Shown: positions 34,303 through 47,559, counted from the first letter of the stretch. The stretch is 64,000 bases of DNA from Neurospora crassa OR74A (GCF_000182925.2 NC_026501.1:8163917-8227916), one strand, 5' to 3'. Numbers and translations are program-made. The notes: a model not told the origin generated them from the sequence alone.

Positions 34303-36918
34303 TCACGCTTTTGTAGCTTGCGACACCGCCCCCTCCTCTCCTTCCTCGTCAGAATCAAACGGACTTTCCGTATCATTGATAGCCGTATCATCCTTGTTAT
34401 CTTCCAACCCGCCCGTAAGCTTCGCCAACATGAACTCTATCCTCCTCGTGCTCTTCTCCAAAGCCTCCAGTCTCGCCGTGATAGCGCTCATCTCATCACT
34501 CTCGCTCAAAACGCCCTGCAACTCCGTCCTCAGGCCCGGGAACGGCGCGATGCTGTCACGACGACCAGGTGGCTGTTTCTTGTTCGTGTTTGTGTCCTTG
34601 GCCGTGCTTGTGTCTTTGGCCGTGCTTGTGTCTTTGGCCGTGTTTGTGTCCTTGGCCGGTGTCTTTGTGGCTGTTTCCACGGTGTTTCCCCGAACGAATT
34701 GCCGCCGGATCAAATGTTTCGTGAGATCGTCGTCTTCAGCGATCTGCTCGAGTACCGAATCTGGCGGCGGGACTTCGAAGACGGTCTCGATGTCACTGTG
34801 GACGGTGATACGCCACCTGTTCCAGAAGCGCATGCCTTTGCATATGCTGCGTCGAGGGTGCGAAGAGGAGGAGTTGACTGATGGCCCTTCCGCTGGCCGT
34901 TCTCCTCCTGCTGTTGATGTGATTGGGGGAAGGATTCGGCGTTCTACCAGGGCAATGACGAGCAAGAGGGGGAGGTTGAGCAGACGCACGCTGGCGACGT
35001 GGATTTTGTGGAACCAGCGCGGGGTGACAAACCATTTAAGGGGGATGAGGATGAAGACAGCGAGGATGTTGAAGGGGGGTTGGTAGGCGAAGATGGCGTC
35101 GCTTTTGACGCCCTCGAGAGTCAGGACGGCATGTCGGAACTGGATTTCTGCGGTTGCGTTGCTGACTATTGTGCTAAAGGTATTTGAGAGCATAGAAACC
35201 AGAACGGTGAGGAATAATGTGTTGCCGAGGAAGGCAAACATAACCATTAGGGCTGGTCCCAGGTATTTGTGGAAGTCGGTCTAGAGTATGTGTTAGTATA
35301 CGCCCAGGCCATGGAGGTATTAAAATTGAGACATACCGAATGATGGATGCCAGATCCATCCAGACCAAACCAAATGTAAATCATCCATTCACTGATGGTT
35401 CTACGAGAAGCTCAGTAAATGTCAAAAACGGTGGCGGGAAGTGGGACTCACACCCAGGAGTACTGGTGGTTTCCTAGCCAGACAAGGGACAACAGGAAAC
35501 CAAAAAAGCACCTATGGAAGATGTCAGTGTCAAAGGACCAGACCAAGACAACCAGAAGAGCTCACCAGCCACCAAGTACGGTCAGTAAAGAAAAATCGGC
35601 CATCATGGACCGAAGCGACAAGAAGAGGATGTTGTCGGACAGTAAATTAAACGCTAAGCGAGGAACAAGCACTGGTGCGCCCATGGCCAGCACGTCGAGT
35701 GCTTGTTGTCCTAGTTCTTCGTTATGAGATTGCAACCCGTATACGCGCAGAACAAGATAGATCCAATAGATGCAAACAAATGTAACATCAAGGAACGACC
35801 ACAAATTCTGAGTGTACACGTGCCTGTGTACGAGTTAATGAGACGTCTCGGAGGATTGGTGAAGTTTCAACATACCAGCCATGCTCGAGAATAGTTGCAA
35901 ATTGATCGAGCACCCAACCGAAGGCGTAGACGGTGAAGCAAGTTTCCAGTATCGTGACACGACCGGCGTATCTCTCGGACATGAATACAAGATAGAGCGC
36001 CAGGAGGATGACGAACTGGATGATTTCCAAGATATTTCGCGTCCGCGGTACAACCAGACGGTACTGGTTCAGTAGAGGCGCCCTTCTGGGGTCATACAGA
36101 GATATTGGCTTCTGCTTGTAACGGTCGGGGATAATCTCCAGGAAGCTGGAAGGGCTGTAGATAACCCGTCCCTCGTAGATGGCGTCCACACTGTTCTTAT
36201 GTCAGCCCCCATGCCCACTGAGTTCAAAGCTTCGTCGGACGACTCACATCTTCTGGCATGATGTCGAGCTCAGAAAGATCTTGGCCTCACTCAGGATGGC
36301 TACCTCCAAGGCTGGTAGCGTCTTATGCCATGCTGTCTGCGCACGGACCTCCCGTCGAATCTCTGGCGGAGCATTTTGGAACGGCTCAAAGCCAGCAATA
36401 AGGATATGAGCCAGCACCAAAAGACCCTCTGGACCCTCGTTGTCCTCGCTGCATCGCCTGAGAATGCGTGTGGCTATTAACTCACACAGCATGGCGCGTG
36501 TGTAGTTGACATTTTGCCTGTTGTTGAGATGCGACTGCTCGTTCAGGAACTGCGCGCGGTTGACCAGCAAGCAGTAGACTATTGAAATATCGTCCTGCGC
36601 ATAGAACTTGTCCACCAGCGGGCGAACAACAGATATGTTGATGCGGATATCGCGCAGTTGATCCAGGCTCAGATAGTCCTCTACCACCGATATGATATCC
36701 CGACGGATCCGGTGGATGTTGGTGTAAACTGGTAGTTGTGAGTGGTCGTCCCCACACGCGTATACTTGACCGTCGAGCGAGTGATGCTGGTTGCCATTTT
36801 GTCTACCGGTTGTTGTTGTTATCCGTTGGGGTAGAAGAGGTCTTCTTTCTGCCAGATTGGGTTCTTGAATACGAAGCGCGCTCTGGTGTCGACGGCCTGA
36901 CTGATCCCCCATCACCAT
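34303..36918 (-). CDS. yvc1: Vacuolar TRP-type calcium channel Yvc1 (TRPY), 781 aa
   Basis: Six exons on the minus strand: 36918-36248, 36190-35876, 35823-35566, 35511-35452, 35400-35337 and 35280-34303. All have GT/AG borders and one frame of 782 codons. Yvc1 is the fungal TRP channel of the vacuolar membrane. It releases Ca2+ to the cytosol under osmotic or mechanical stress. The N-terminal ~220 residues are the soluble helical domain (VEDYLSLDQLRDIRINISVVRPLVDKF in consecutive pieces). Then follow six hydrophobic helices: around NILEIIQFVILLALYLVF, ETCFTVYAFGWVLDQF, LWSFLDVTFVCIYWIYL, the segment through LDVLAMGAPVLVPRLAF, TVLGGWCFFGFLLSLVW, the pore loop with IWFGLDGSG, and S6 at LMVMFAFLGNTLFLTVLVSM. 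The C-terminal tail has a TAKDTS/N hexapeptide repeat, a short coiled coil and an acidic end like yeast Yvc1. ATG at 36918 is the first Met in frame. Confidence 0.92.
34585..34656 (-). repeat. four tandem 18-bp units inside yvc1
   Basis: Four back-to-back 18-bp units (34585-34602, 34603-34620, 34621-34638, 34639-34656) encode AKDTNT/AKDTST hexapeptides in the cytosolic tail. The outer two units are identical to each other and the inner two are identical to each other. This in-frame minisatellite is likely to vary in copy number between strains. Confidence 0.9.
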
Positions 36919-38559
36919 GCCCTTGCTGACCAACACTCAGTACGGACCGATGACCGAAACTAGTATCTTAGATGAATATTTGCCCTTCTTCTCTTCCTCT
37001 CAAAATGAAGTTTGGCGGAGTTGGCTGAGTCAGGTGATGCTTGATCAGACGAACCTCTCATCCGAGGGCAGTCGTCTTAGTGATGTGCACCGGCTGAGAT
37101 CAGTGATGACTTGTTTCGTTGTGACGATGAAGTAAATAAAGCTGGTTGCGCCAAGGTAAAGTGGGTGTTTGTAATACGTGGCCTGCATAAAGCGACGCCC
37201 AAGGAGCGTCTAGCACGATGTGTGAGACACGGGGCGACGGGGTCTACGATGACTTGAACAAATGATTAAAGTATTAAAAGAAAAATAAACTTGCAAGTAC
37301 CCCCTTCGCCCTTATCGTGGGGTCCTGGGACATCCATGAAAAGAGAGCGGCTCCATCAAATGACGATGAAACAAGCCTGGTTGGTTCCACCCATTCACAA
37401 GCGACGGCGGCAGGGCGGGAGTCGCCCCCCGGGTCCAGGCATGGAACCTTAAGCTTGCCGAGCTTGGGACATGCACCCCACACCCACGCCTTGGGAGCTT
37501 GGAAGCTTGAACGTTCCGTCAGAGCCTCAAGGTGTCAATTTGGGGTTGTCAAGATCTCTTTATCTGTTAGGCACCGGTACTTCCCCTTTTACTGTACTCG
37601 TTAATCATAATGCTTAGCTGCCATTTGCCTAACAGATCTGTGCCAGGTGAACCTTCCAAAACACAGTCAGCTGCTATAATCCAAGCTCGCCAACTGCTTT
37701 CGTCATACCACCACCAGATAGCTCCGAACCCCTCATCCTCGTGAGATAACATGGTTTTTGTCGATCTAACAAGATGATTTTCATCGCAACAACCCAGTAC
37801 GCAGTACCTCCGGCTCAAACTTAGCCATGGTAAAGCATATATAAGAACTCAAAAGTTAGAGGATGTTCCGCGTTCTTGTGTGAGCTGATCTGCGGAAGCT
37901 TACAACGCTTCTCTCCAACACGAAGAAAAATAAAGACAAGCGACGCTCTATAATAATTGCGATACTCCAACTACCCGAGATATACCAGGGTTTTATCGTG
38001 TCGAAGTGTTCGCATATCACTTGTACCTCGAGCTATGTCTAGGGTAATGGAGGTACAAGCTTGTACGAAATGACTTACACAACCCACCTCATCTTCAACC
38101 GTTACCCCTTCCACATAAGTTGACAGCAAGACCGGGTCATTCCTCATGGGTGACTGGTTTAGAAATCCGAGTTGGGACCGCCTGACACATTTTGGACAGA
38201 ACCAGGGTTGAGCAGAACCATTGATGGTGGACACAGTCAAAGACCCGACATGTTTACATATCCGAGACTCAGGCAATTTATCACCATTCCTTCAAGTCCC
38301 AACTTGCCCAGTTTACTGACTGCCATACTCCCAGCTTTCAGAGCCAAAACTTCATGCAACATGAGGCCCCACAGCCTGGAAACAGGAAATCTGTAAGAAT
38401 ATCTGTAAGGCCGCTCGAGGGCAATCGATAATAGCATAAAGGCGTCAAGGTCGAATAAGGCCGGTAGAGACGAAGAAGTTGTATTGCCTATTTCACACGG
38501 TCTGGACGGACACTGATACAAATGGGGCCTCGCTTGCAAGTCGGACGAAAATAGTTTAT
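36919..38559. other. 1.6 kb spacer between yvc1 and atp4
   Basis: This holds the yvc1 promoter and the atp4 3' UTR. Short frames on both strands lack any support. No RNA gene was recognised. Confidence 0.55.
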
Positions 38560-39560
38560 TTAAGCCTTGGAGACGATCTCTGTATAGTCGTGTCAGCATG
38601 TCTTCAACCAATTTCACATGTTCGGGGATGGCAAGAAAACATACTCTCAACGTCAGCAACGGACTGCTCGAGGATCTGCTTGAGGACCTTGGGGTTCTCG
38701 AGCTCCTTCTGAACCTTGGCGATAACAGTCTGGGCGAGCTCCTTCTGCTGGCGCTGCTTGACCTGCGACTCGTAGCGAACCCAGGAGTCGAGGACAGTCT
38801 TGGCCTCAGCGGCGAGAGCGGTGCGCTGCTCGAGCTCATAGGCCTCAGCCTCAAGCTTGGCGGTTTCCTAGAAGCCATGTCAGCCTCTGTCTTTCCCCTT
38901 GTTTCCTCAACATCATTCTTCCCAATCGTGTCATCCTTCCACCTGCTGCACCATCTGCATCCCATGTATCCCAATCCCCATCCTGGTAGCGCCTACCTTG
39001 GAAACGGCGAAGAGGGTCTTGGTAATGTCGATAACACCAGACATCTGCTTAACGTCGCCGATGCGGGTCTTGACGGCCTGAGTGTGGTCGGCGCGGGCAG
39101 AGTTCAAGATGTTCTTGATCTTGTCGCTCTGCTCATCAGCCCACTTCTTGTAGAGGGGACCACCGAACTTGATGAGACCACCCCAGACGGAGAGCAAGCA
39201 GAAGGCGACGACGGTCTCCTCGTTCACGACATAGTACTCGTTGGAGAGGGCGTAGATGGAAAGACCGGCGGCGGAGGAGAGGATGGCGGTCTTGGACATG
39301 AGGTTGCTGCCGGGAAGGGAGTCGATGATGGACTGGGCCTTGGTCTTGGGGTCCTCGGAGGGGACACCGGACGAGTAGCGGGGGCTGGCAACGGTGCTCA
39401 GCGCGGGAAGGACGCGGGGGACGACGCTGGGCCGGAGGCGGGCAGCCCCTAAGGATGCGCCCGGGTCAGCGACGGTCTCTGTGTGGTCTTTGCGCCCGAC
39501 GTGCCCGTCCGAGAGCTCGATCTACTCACCGACAGCAGTTCTGGCCAGACGCGACGCCAT
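38560..39560 (-). CDS. atp4: Mitochondrial F1Fo ATP synthase subunit 4 (subunit b), 241 aa
   Basis: Four exons: 39560-39530, 39448-38997, 38867-38645 and a last coding exon of only 20 nt, 38579-38560. The joined frame has 242 codons. Subunit 4 is the peripheral stalk of ATP synthase. It anchors F1 to Fo in the inner mitochondrial membrane. The first ~40 residues (MASRLARTAVGAARLRPSVV onward, Arg-rich, no acids) are a mitochondrial targeting peptide. The mature part carries SIIDSLPGSNLMSKTAIL, a two-helix membrane region around YALSNEYYVVNEETVVAF and LLSVWGGLI, and then a long charged helix with LDSWVRYESQVKQRQQKEL that matches yeast Atp4 closely. Total length equals the yeast protein within a few residues. 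The final splice was chosen so that the end reads DVEKIVSKA, aligning with the yeast C-terminus. It is divergent from noc4. Confidence 0.94.
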
Positions 39561-39937
39561 TGTGAATGAGGGGATGGGCGTGGGGTGGCTGTTAGTGACG
39601 TTGCTGAGCTTTCAAGGTCGAATTGAGGTTTTAACGGAACGGGTTGACCCGGCACTTTACCGGAGGTACCTGGATGTCACGTGGATCTTGGGCCTGAGAG
39701 CTTCAGCAAAGGCGCTGGAAAAGTTTCAATCAGTCGGTGCCAGTCCAAGAGCAAAAAACGAGGCCCCACTTTGGCGCCAAGAAAGTCGCCAATGTGACCT
39801 CCAGTTCGCGACGCCAAAGAAGGACTTTGACTTGGAGACGCCCCACTTAAATTTTGCTGAGATACGACGACCATTCCGTTCCTCGAATCGTCCATTCCCT
39901 CGTTTCCTTGTCCAAACACCCACACACTGTCGCCAAA
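39561..39937. promoter_or_regulatory. bidirectional promoter between atp4 and noc4
   Basis: The start codons of atp4 (minus) and noc4 (plus) are 377 bp apart, so both promoters and both leaders must share this interval. The noc4 side is pyrimidine- and CA-rich just before the ATG. No TATA element close to either start was evident by eye. Confidence 0.65.
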
Positions 39938-41699
39938 ATGCCTTCAACAGTAAAAGCCCAAGCCGCGAAGCCGGTTGTCAAGCGGAAACGCTCCGAGAAC
40001 GGCGAACCCATCAAGAAGCGCAGAAAGTCCGAGGCCGGCGAGGAAAAGGAAGACCTCGCATCGCAAATCCAGAATCTCGAATCCCAGATCAACGAGTCCA
40101 GGAAGCACTACAACAACATCGCTACCCTCATAGAGTACGCCGAAAAGCAGAATGAAGACCCCAAGACCGCCATCGCCGCCGCCGAAGCTCTGTGCCGCGT
40201 GTTCGTTCGCCTTCTCGCCTCGGGCAGTTTGGTCAAGAAGAAGGATGCTTCGGAGAAAGATGCGACCGTCGCAAAGTGGCTTCGGGATCGCCTGAACGAC
40301 CACCATAAGGCTCTTGTCGCCATGTTCAAGAGCACCAAGCTCGCCACCCAGGCTCTCGTTCTGGCTATGGCTTTGCTGAAGGCGGAAGCCCAGTATCTGG
40401 AGGGCAAGGACGAGGCCGTCTTTCCCTGGCCTCTCTTCAATGCCATCATCAGTGCGCTTCTAACGTCGCCAGTCGAGGAGGTGCGTGATGAATTTTGTGA
40501 CAAGTTCATCGACGAGTATGACGACATTAGATTTTACACGTTTGAGGGAATCAAGTACGTGAACCCAATGGGACCCGAGTTGCCCCGTGTAGCAAATTGC
40601 TAACATGCTTTTGTAGGGACTTTCTTACAGAACGCGAGTCGGTTGATGAAGAGTTACAAAACACAGTGTTTAATCTTCTCCTCAAGATGGAGGATATCCC
40701 AGAGTCATCCGAAGACCTTGAGGACTTTTATATCGAGCAACCCGCCAAAAAGAAGCACCCACTGCGGTCCTTGTCGCAGCATAAGAAGAGGGCACAGGAA
40801 GCTTGGCTGGCTTTGATGCACCTGGGTCTGAGTAAGGAGCAGAGAAAGAAGGTGTTGGACGTCATGGCGTCCTCAATTGCGCCATGGTTCATCAAGCCCG
40901 AGCTCCTCATGGACTTCCTTACCGACTGCTACAATACTGGCGGCTCTATTTCACTCCTGGCCCTTTCCGGTGTCTTCTACCTGATCCAGGAACGCAACCT
41001 GGATTACCCATCTTTCTATCAGAAACTCTACTCCTTGCTGGATACCGACATCCTCCATTCCAAGTATCGCTCACGCTTCTTCCGCCTCCTCGATACGTTC
41101 CTGGGCTCGTCCCATTTGCCCGCCGTCCTGGTGGCAAGCTTCATCAAGCGTCTGGCCCGTCTCGCCCTCAACGCACCACCAAGCGCCATTGTTGTCATCG
41201 TTCCGTGGTTCTACAACCTGTTCAAAAAGCATCCTCTCACCACATTCATGATGCATCGTGTACCGCGGACCAAGGAGGAGAAGGAGCTGATCGAGAAGGA
41301 GGGGGTCCTTGACCCTTTCCTTCCTGACGAAGAGGACCCTATGGAGACCCACGCCATTGACAGTTCTCTGTGGGAGATTGTGCAGTTACAGTCTCATTAC
41401 CACCCCAACGTTGCGACCATCGCCAAGATCATCTCTGAGCAGTTTACAAAACAGGCTTACAACCTGGAGGACTTTCTGGACCACTCCTATGGCAGTGTAA
41501 GTCAACCACAATTAAATGCATATAGAAGCATATGGCTAACATACACCCACAGCTTATCGACGCAGAGATGTCCAAGGAAGTGAAGAAGGCTCCGGTCATC
41601 GAGTTCATGATCCCGAAACACATTTTTACCAAGGCCGATCCTGGCACAGAGCAGACTGATAGCCCGCTGGTCAGTCTATGGGATTTTGGTTCATCGTAA
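39938..41699 (+). CDS. noc4: Nucleolar complex protein 4 (Noc4, CBF/Mak21 family), 547 aa
   Basis: Three exons: 39938-40554, 40617-41496 and 41553-41699, closing as 548 codons. Noc4 pairs with Nop14 in the nucleolus and is needed for 40S subunit maturation and export. The N-terminus has basic nuclear-localisation clusters (VKRKRSENG and KKRRKSEAG). It is followed by alpha-helical repeats and, at about 310-420, the CBF/Mak21 domain: LLALSGVFYLIQERNLDYP, FYQKLYSLLD, FFRLLDTFLGSSHLP, VASFIKRLARLALNAPP and VPWFYNLFKKHP. Length agrees with yeast Noc4 (552). The small last exon ends in SLWDFGSS. A GTCAGT just before it could serve as a further donor and give a different short C-terminus, but the unspliced end looks family-like. 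Confidence 0.94.
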
Positions 41700-44600
41700 A
41701 CCATCTTTCAAATGCCGTACTCATAGTGTACGACTCCCATACCCAGTCGCAGCCCAGACCGTCCGCTCGGTTGAGCATTCCACATGTTTAGCGACAACCT
41801 CTACCTCCCACCGTCATGCTCAACACGTGGTAGACACATTGTTTCGGAAGCTAGTGGCCCTCTGCCAGGACGCGAACAAGGTTCAATTGTTCTCATCCGA
41901 GACATGCCAGGGTCTGCCCCAGACCCCTTGACCAGAGCCACGAGACCGCGATCGAGCTAGTTACGGAGAAAAGAGGGCCGAATGGAAAAAATAACAAGTC
42001 GCCGTGATGGTCGAGAAATGCTTGTTGGTTACGTTGATTGCCTTCTATCCATAACCGTGAACCCCGGGGACTTTCTCTCCTCCAGCCCCCAAACCGCACT
42101 TTCAACCATCCAAATTCTTCTCTCTCTCCACCTTCCTTCCCCCTTTCGTGGTACCGGCGGCCGGTTGCTCGGCGGGAACTCTCTGCTCTGTGGTGTTTCT
42201 GTGGGACGTCATACATGGTCACCGTCATACTCGATCACAACACCAGGCCAGGCAGGGCGCAGATGAGGACAGAACAGTAGAGGGCAGCATGGTCTGTCTC
42301 AGTTGTGTGCTCACGGGGGTGAATCACCCCATATTTTCCAAAATAGGGAGGGGGTCAGGGGCTGCTGACTAGTTTACTTTGTTATTGTTGGGCGGGCAGC
42401 AACCTTCGGGGGATCCCTCTCCAGCTTCGGGTCGTGCTTATACCCATATCGGATAGTAGTTTTGGATCACAAGGGACTAGTAGAGGTTAGATTTTAGAAT
42501 CAGATGAAATGAAGAAGTAGTACCCTCCAGTGGCGACTAACCAAAGGGCCGACCGGCTGGTTTGGTGGTGACTTGTGAAGTGCAAGTCTAAGAGTGAAGC
42601 GAACTCTGAGAGACCGTCCACCCATTCGCCTCTCTGTGTAAACCTTCTTTTGTGCCTGTGTCTCTGTGCTTATCTGTGTATCAGTCAGAGGCAGTGGCAG
42701 GGTCACAGAATAGAATGTGGAAATACGTTCAACCTTTTTCCAGACCCCCGACCAAATCCAACGCCCCCTTCCTACCTACTTTCTGTTGAGATCCGAAAGA
42801 CTACCAGTATGTGCAACGCTGATCAAGGAAGTGTCTGGTGGCAAACCTTCTGAAAGTAGTCCATAGTTGCGAAAGTGAGAGGGATTGGCTCACAAGTGAT
42901 CCCATTCAGGGTCGCTTGGCTAAGATGGATATAAGTACAGTAGCAAACATCGCGACCATGTTAAGACTATCAGATGCCCGAGTCAATAGATCACTAAGAT
43001 CTATATCTTCGCCTAAAAAGGTTCCGGCGCATACTCTGGTGAAGCTAGCCAGGCTTGTTCGTGTCCGGACCTTATGTCCGCCGATCAGCTTTTCCTAGGT
43101 TGGTCGCTTGGGTGAGGACATCGGCAGTAGACCTAAATATGAGACTGTGCTATACTATACTAGTTGACTACCTATCCATACCCCGTATATATGTACCGCC
43201 GCACGCCTCCCCGCAATCCTTAGTTCATTGTGCTTTCTTGGCTTCGGTGGCTCCATGTTTACCTAGGCAGACTGATACACGAGACACACGAAATATAAGA
43301 CACGAGGCAGCCCTAGAGGTCCTCAGGCACCTGAGAAAATGGCTAAAATGATAGGATTATTCCCAAGTGATTATCTGACTCCGGACTTCAACAGCATTCC
43401 TTCCGGTTTCGGCAAGCAGTCACCAGAGCACTTATCCTGTCTCTTCTGACTCTTACTGAAGACCCTTAGCGCATTGATGACCACCTTTTACACATTGAGT
43501 TCGGCATTCTTCCAAGGAAAGGAAAGAAAAACTTGTCTAACACGTCAAGACGAGCATCCTCAAATGAATAGATAAATAAATTGAAAATTTTTGTTTCATC
43601 ATCTTTTTTTGTTGATTCTTTTACCAGCCGCTACATGCAGATCTCAGACCCTACCCCACGGTTTCCCTTCTTCCCGTCTCCCCTTCTGGCTACTTTTGAA
43701 AACCCTGACTTAGCTAGCCCCATCATTACATCCGTTCATCGATATTCCATATCCCTAATTCCATTCCACTTTAGTTCGTCAGACTTTCGGTCAGGGTTCT
43801 GATCTACAGAAAGAAGAGGTTATGACGCTGACCGATCTGCTAGTGCAAGTTAGAGTCGTGTGATCTTCGATTCGCGACATCATAGTCCCCGGAAAGAAGA
43901 CTGAGCATAGTGTAACAGAGCGGCAAGTTACAAGGAATACTACGTGTATGGAAACGGCGTTGTCGTCAAATTTAACTTTATTTCTTCGATCTTTCTGTTC
44001 GGTACGCTAAATACCGAACAAACTAGTCTACCTCGATGTCCCCAGTCGGCCCGGCAATTGTTGTTGGGTTATAGCTCTGCGATATACTGTATTAGACATG
44101 TACATACACCCAAACGAAACTAGCAGACCTTGAAATCTACCTTTGTCGGACCGACCTGAAACTGGATCAAACGAGTTTATCGATATACCAAGTATTTGTT
44201 GCTGACTGATGTCTGCGGTCTTGCTGATCTGTCTTGGCCCTGTTTTACCATTTAGCTAATACAGAGAGTTAGACTCGCTCCTACAGCTTGTTGCTTTATT
44301 CACGGCATTGGTACACTAGCAGTAGGCCCGAAAGCTTTTCAGGCCTACAAGGTCCCTATAAGCAAAAATTTCAAAATTCTTGTCGCCCACTCTACCGCAG
44401 AATTGAAGATATTCTGTTGTAGATGCCGATCTGTTCTAATACGTAGGAAAATTCAGAGAGTGCATTAGTTCTTGTTTCATATTCTGTTTCATCGGCATCA
44501 AAGACTTGCTTGATTCCATCCTCTTTACACATACATACTTGCTTCGCTTACCTTACCCAGCCTAGGTAGGGAGGGTGAGGATAATGTTTCTTTGAATCAG

Positions 44601-47559
44601 TCCGGCAGGGTTATCAGTTGAGTAGGTAATCTTACAACTAGGTACTTCAGATCATCAAAACATGAAAGTCAATCAAGAAGAATGACATGTGACTGGTATT
44701 GCCCCATGGCGAGCTCTACCGCGCACTGCTTTCCCTTTCCTTTTCTGTCTTTATTGTTTGAAGGAGCTTTTGAAAAAAGCAACCTCAACCGACCTGTTCG
44801 AACCTCTCGGCGACTTCAACAAGCCCATTCAACGAGCGAGACAGAAACATGAGAGACAAAATAACAGTCCTAAAGGATAGCTAATGCATACCACCCACCA
44901 TAAAAAGAAACACAGCTCTCACCACTTGACAGTAGTAACAAATCAGATCACCAGACCTGTCCCAAGTGAGTGGTTCCCAGACTCTCAGGACTTCCCAGAT
45001 CCAGAGGGTGCAGAGACAGAAGCCAGCTAAAACACACCGCCTTTCGAGAGAGATCATCTGTCGTTATCTTTGGAGGCTTATTTGAGCTTCACATAAGACT
45101 CTTGACTCTTGGTCATCGAATAATTTGGTGGTAAATGGGATGCTGGGATGCTGGGATATGTGTGTTTGTGAGCACGGAAAGTATTACAATGATGGTGACC
45201 CTGACATGGATGTAGATTGCTTTGTCGTCATCATTGATAATCGTTCTCTTGTTCATGCCCATGTCATCCCGCCGCCCGCTGGTGAGTGGTGACTGGCCGC
45301 CGTTGCCGCCGCCGCCGCCGCCGGGCACCGGTTGGGGCCCGTTTCGTTTCACCTCGTTGTTTTAGTCGCTTCCGTAGATCGTGCGACCGAAGCGGTGCAC
45401 CCTGGCCAGTGCCCCGGAAATACCAACTCGGCAGAGCCCACCAAGCCCACCTTAGCTTCACTTTGCTCAAACGGCTTCCGGTTGCAGACTTCCAGACAAG
45501 CTGACCTGGGTGACTGACCTTGTCACATTGTAAGATCGTCAACCAGGTCTAGGGAGCCCAGTAGGGCCCCGGTTCACCTGAACGGACGACGCAACGAGAA
45601 CCGATGACCAGGCAAGAAGTCGACCGTTCGTTTGCTCGTCGTCCGTTACCAGCCCCTCTTCGAAAAGGGGCGGGGCAAAAAAGCAAGGGAAAAAGAAAAA
45701 GCTACATAGACAAGAGGAGAAAAGAAGCAGGACAAGGATTCGGATCCTCGTCACTTCATTCGGTACCATTCTTTCCTGTCCCTATCTCTTCGTAGGCGCG
45801 CACTTGCGTGGGAGATAGACGCCGCACACGACCAGGGAGCTAGGCTCACCAAAGGACAGGCAGGTAGGGATCTTGGAGTCGGCTTGTTCTCTTTTGAGTC
45901 TAGAGTCGAGAACAAGCTAAAAAGCTTCATGGTTCATGGGTATGCAACGCGGGGTTGTTCAAGTGATGTTTGTTTGTTCATGTTGACTTGACTTCTAATA
46001 CAAGGAAGCCATCCAAGCGAGGCTCACGTGCTTGCAGGATAATTGTCAGAACTCCGCGGGCTTGACTTACCAACCTGGCGACGTTCGAGTACGCGGTCTC
46101 CCTGGCTTCAGTTACCATACACGATACACAGCAGTGATAGCCTCGTGAATGGAGCCATGAGTAGGAGCGTCATCTCGTATGCAGGTCCGGAATCATCGAA
46201 GCAAGGTAATGCTTGAAAAGTATCGGAGTTTTTCCTTGGTTTCGCGGAAACTTGATCTTTACTTATTCTCCAAAATGCCGGGTTACTGTTATGAGAACGA
46301 CGGCACAGCGAACCATGATTTTGTTGTATACCGGAGTACGATGGGAGCCGGTACAAGAATCGGAGAATGACGCTCGGTACATGTCTCCCCCACCCCCGGT
46401 TCTTCCGTCCCGTACGAAGAGAGGGGGTCTCCGGAAATCTGCGAACTCGTCCAAGGGAAGAGCAGCAGATCGACGGTGTCCGAGAAGACAACCCCACGTA
46501 CCCCATCTGGAGCCGCAAAATAAAAGTCGATACGGAGATGGCACTGGCTTTCTGATATCTCCACATCTCCAGAATATCCTCCTTTTTGTGCTCATCCTCT
46601 TTCCGGAATTTTTGCTGAACAAATGCAAAGCAGATGCGAGATTTTGGGAGATTTTCCCATCTCACATGCTGCGTAGCAGTACATGATACAGCCAAGACAA
46701 GCAGATGAAGGTTTGCCTATCTGGTACTATATGTCTCCAGGAGTGGGTGTGTCTCCCGCAGTAGTCACCGTCCGGATTCCGTTTTGATCCCAGACCGTCT
46801 CCGCTCACCGCTTGAATCCACAAGCCGATCCGGACCGACCCACCCATCAAAACAAACCTCCCGTCCCCCTCATGACCCCAAGGTTTGCGCGACAGATGTC
46901 GGGACTGACAATGAAAGTACGATCGTACGAATAGTAGAGCCTTGGAAATGCGCCATGAAACAGTTCCACATACCTTCCAAGCGCCTCGACAGAGGATCGT
47001 TAACGTAAACCGGACCCGAGCCGCGCCGGGGAGGAACCAATTCCGTACTGTTAACGGCTCGTCAAAATCTTATCACGGCATGACATCTTGTTCCGTTTCT
47101 CTTCCTCTTCTCCTCAACCCCGAACACGCTCCGAAAATGGCTCTTCCATGTCGTCTCACCACTCACCTGACAATGAGCCCACCGAGAGCTCGAAGATGCC
47201 CCACATCTGCAACGGTCCCGGCAACACAGCAGTTTTTACACCACTTTTTAGTTGCAGTAGTGGTCCTACGCCCATGCTCTGCTCGCTGCATCCTCTTGCC
47301 TGCATGTTGCACACAGTTGGTCTTGGACGCTGCCGCTAGCCGATAGTTCAAACGCGAGCACCAACAGCAAAAATAACAAGAATAAAAAAAAAGACCACCC
47401 CTCTCTTGCTCCGCTGATGAGAATTTTGGTTCGAGAAATCCTGGCTCTGCGTAGAAATTCCGTACCTAGGGCTTGCCGTCAGTGGCCGTTCACGCAAGCG
47501 CAACGCACCAAACGCCAGATTAGATCAGACGAGATGCAGCTCTGGCTAGCGGGCCAGTA
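41700..47559. other. 5.9 kb gene-poor interval downstream of noc4
   Basis: After the noc4 3' UTR, both strands carry only short overlapping frames. The largest (195 and 157 codons near 46.1-46.7 kb) overlap each other on opposite strands, and neither shows a domain. No tRNA or other RNA gene was recognised. Confidence 0.55.

Noticed and set aside
34376-35086. 236-codon plus-strand frame opposite yvc1
   Set aside because: It is antisense to the last exon of yvc1 with repetitive Val/Leu/Ser output. The minus strand has clear channel homology.
38598-39452. 284-codon plus-strand frame opposite atp4
   Set aside because: It runs antisense to atp4 exons 2 and 3 and through their intron. Its Gly/Leu/Val-rich composition is the expected antisense reading of biased codons.
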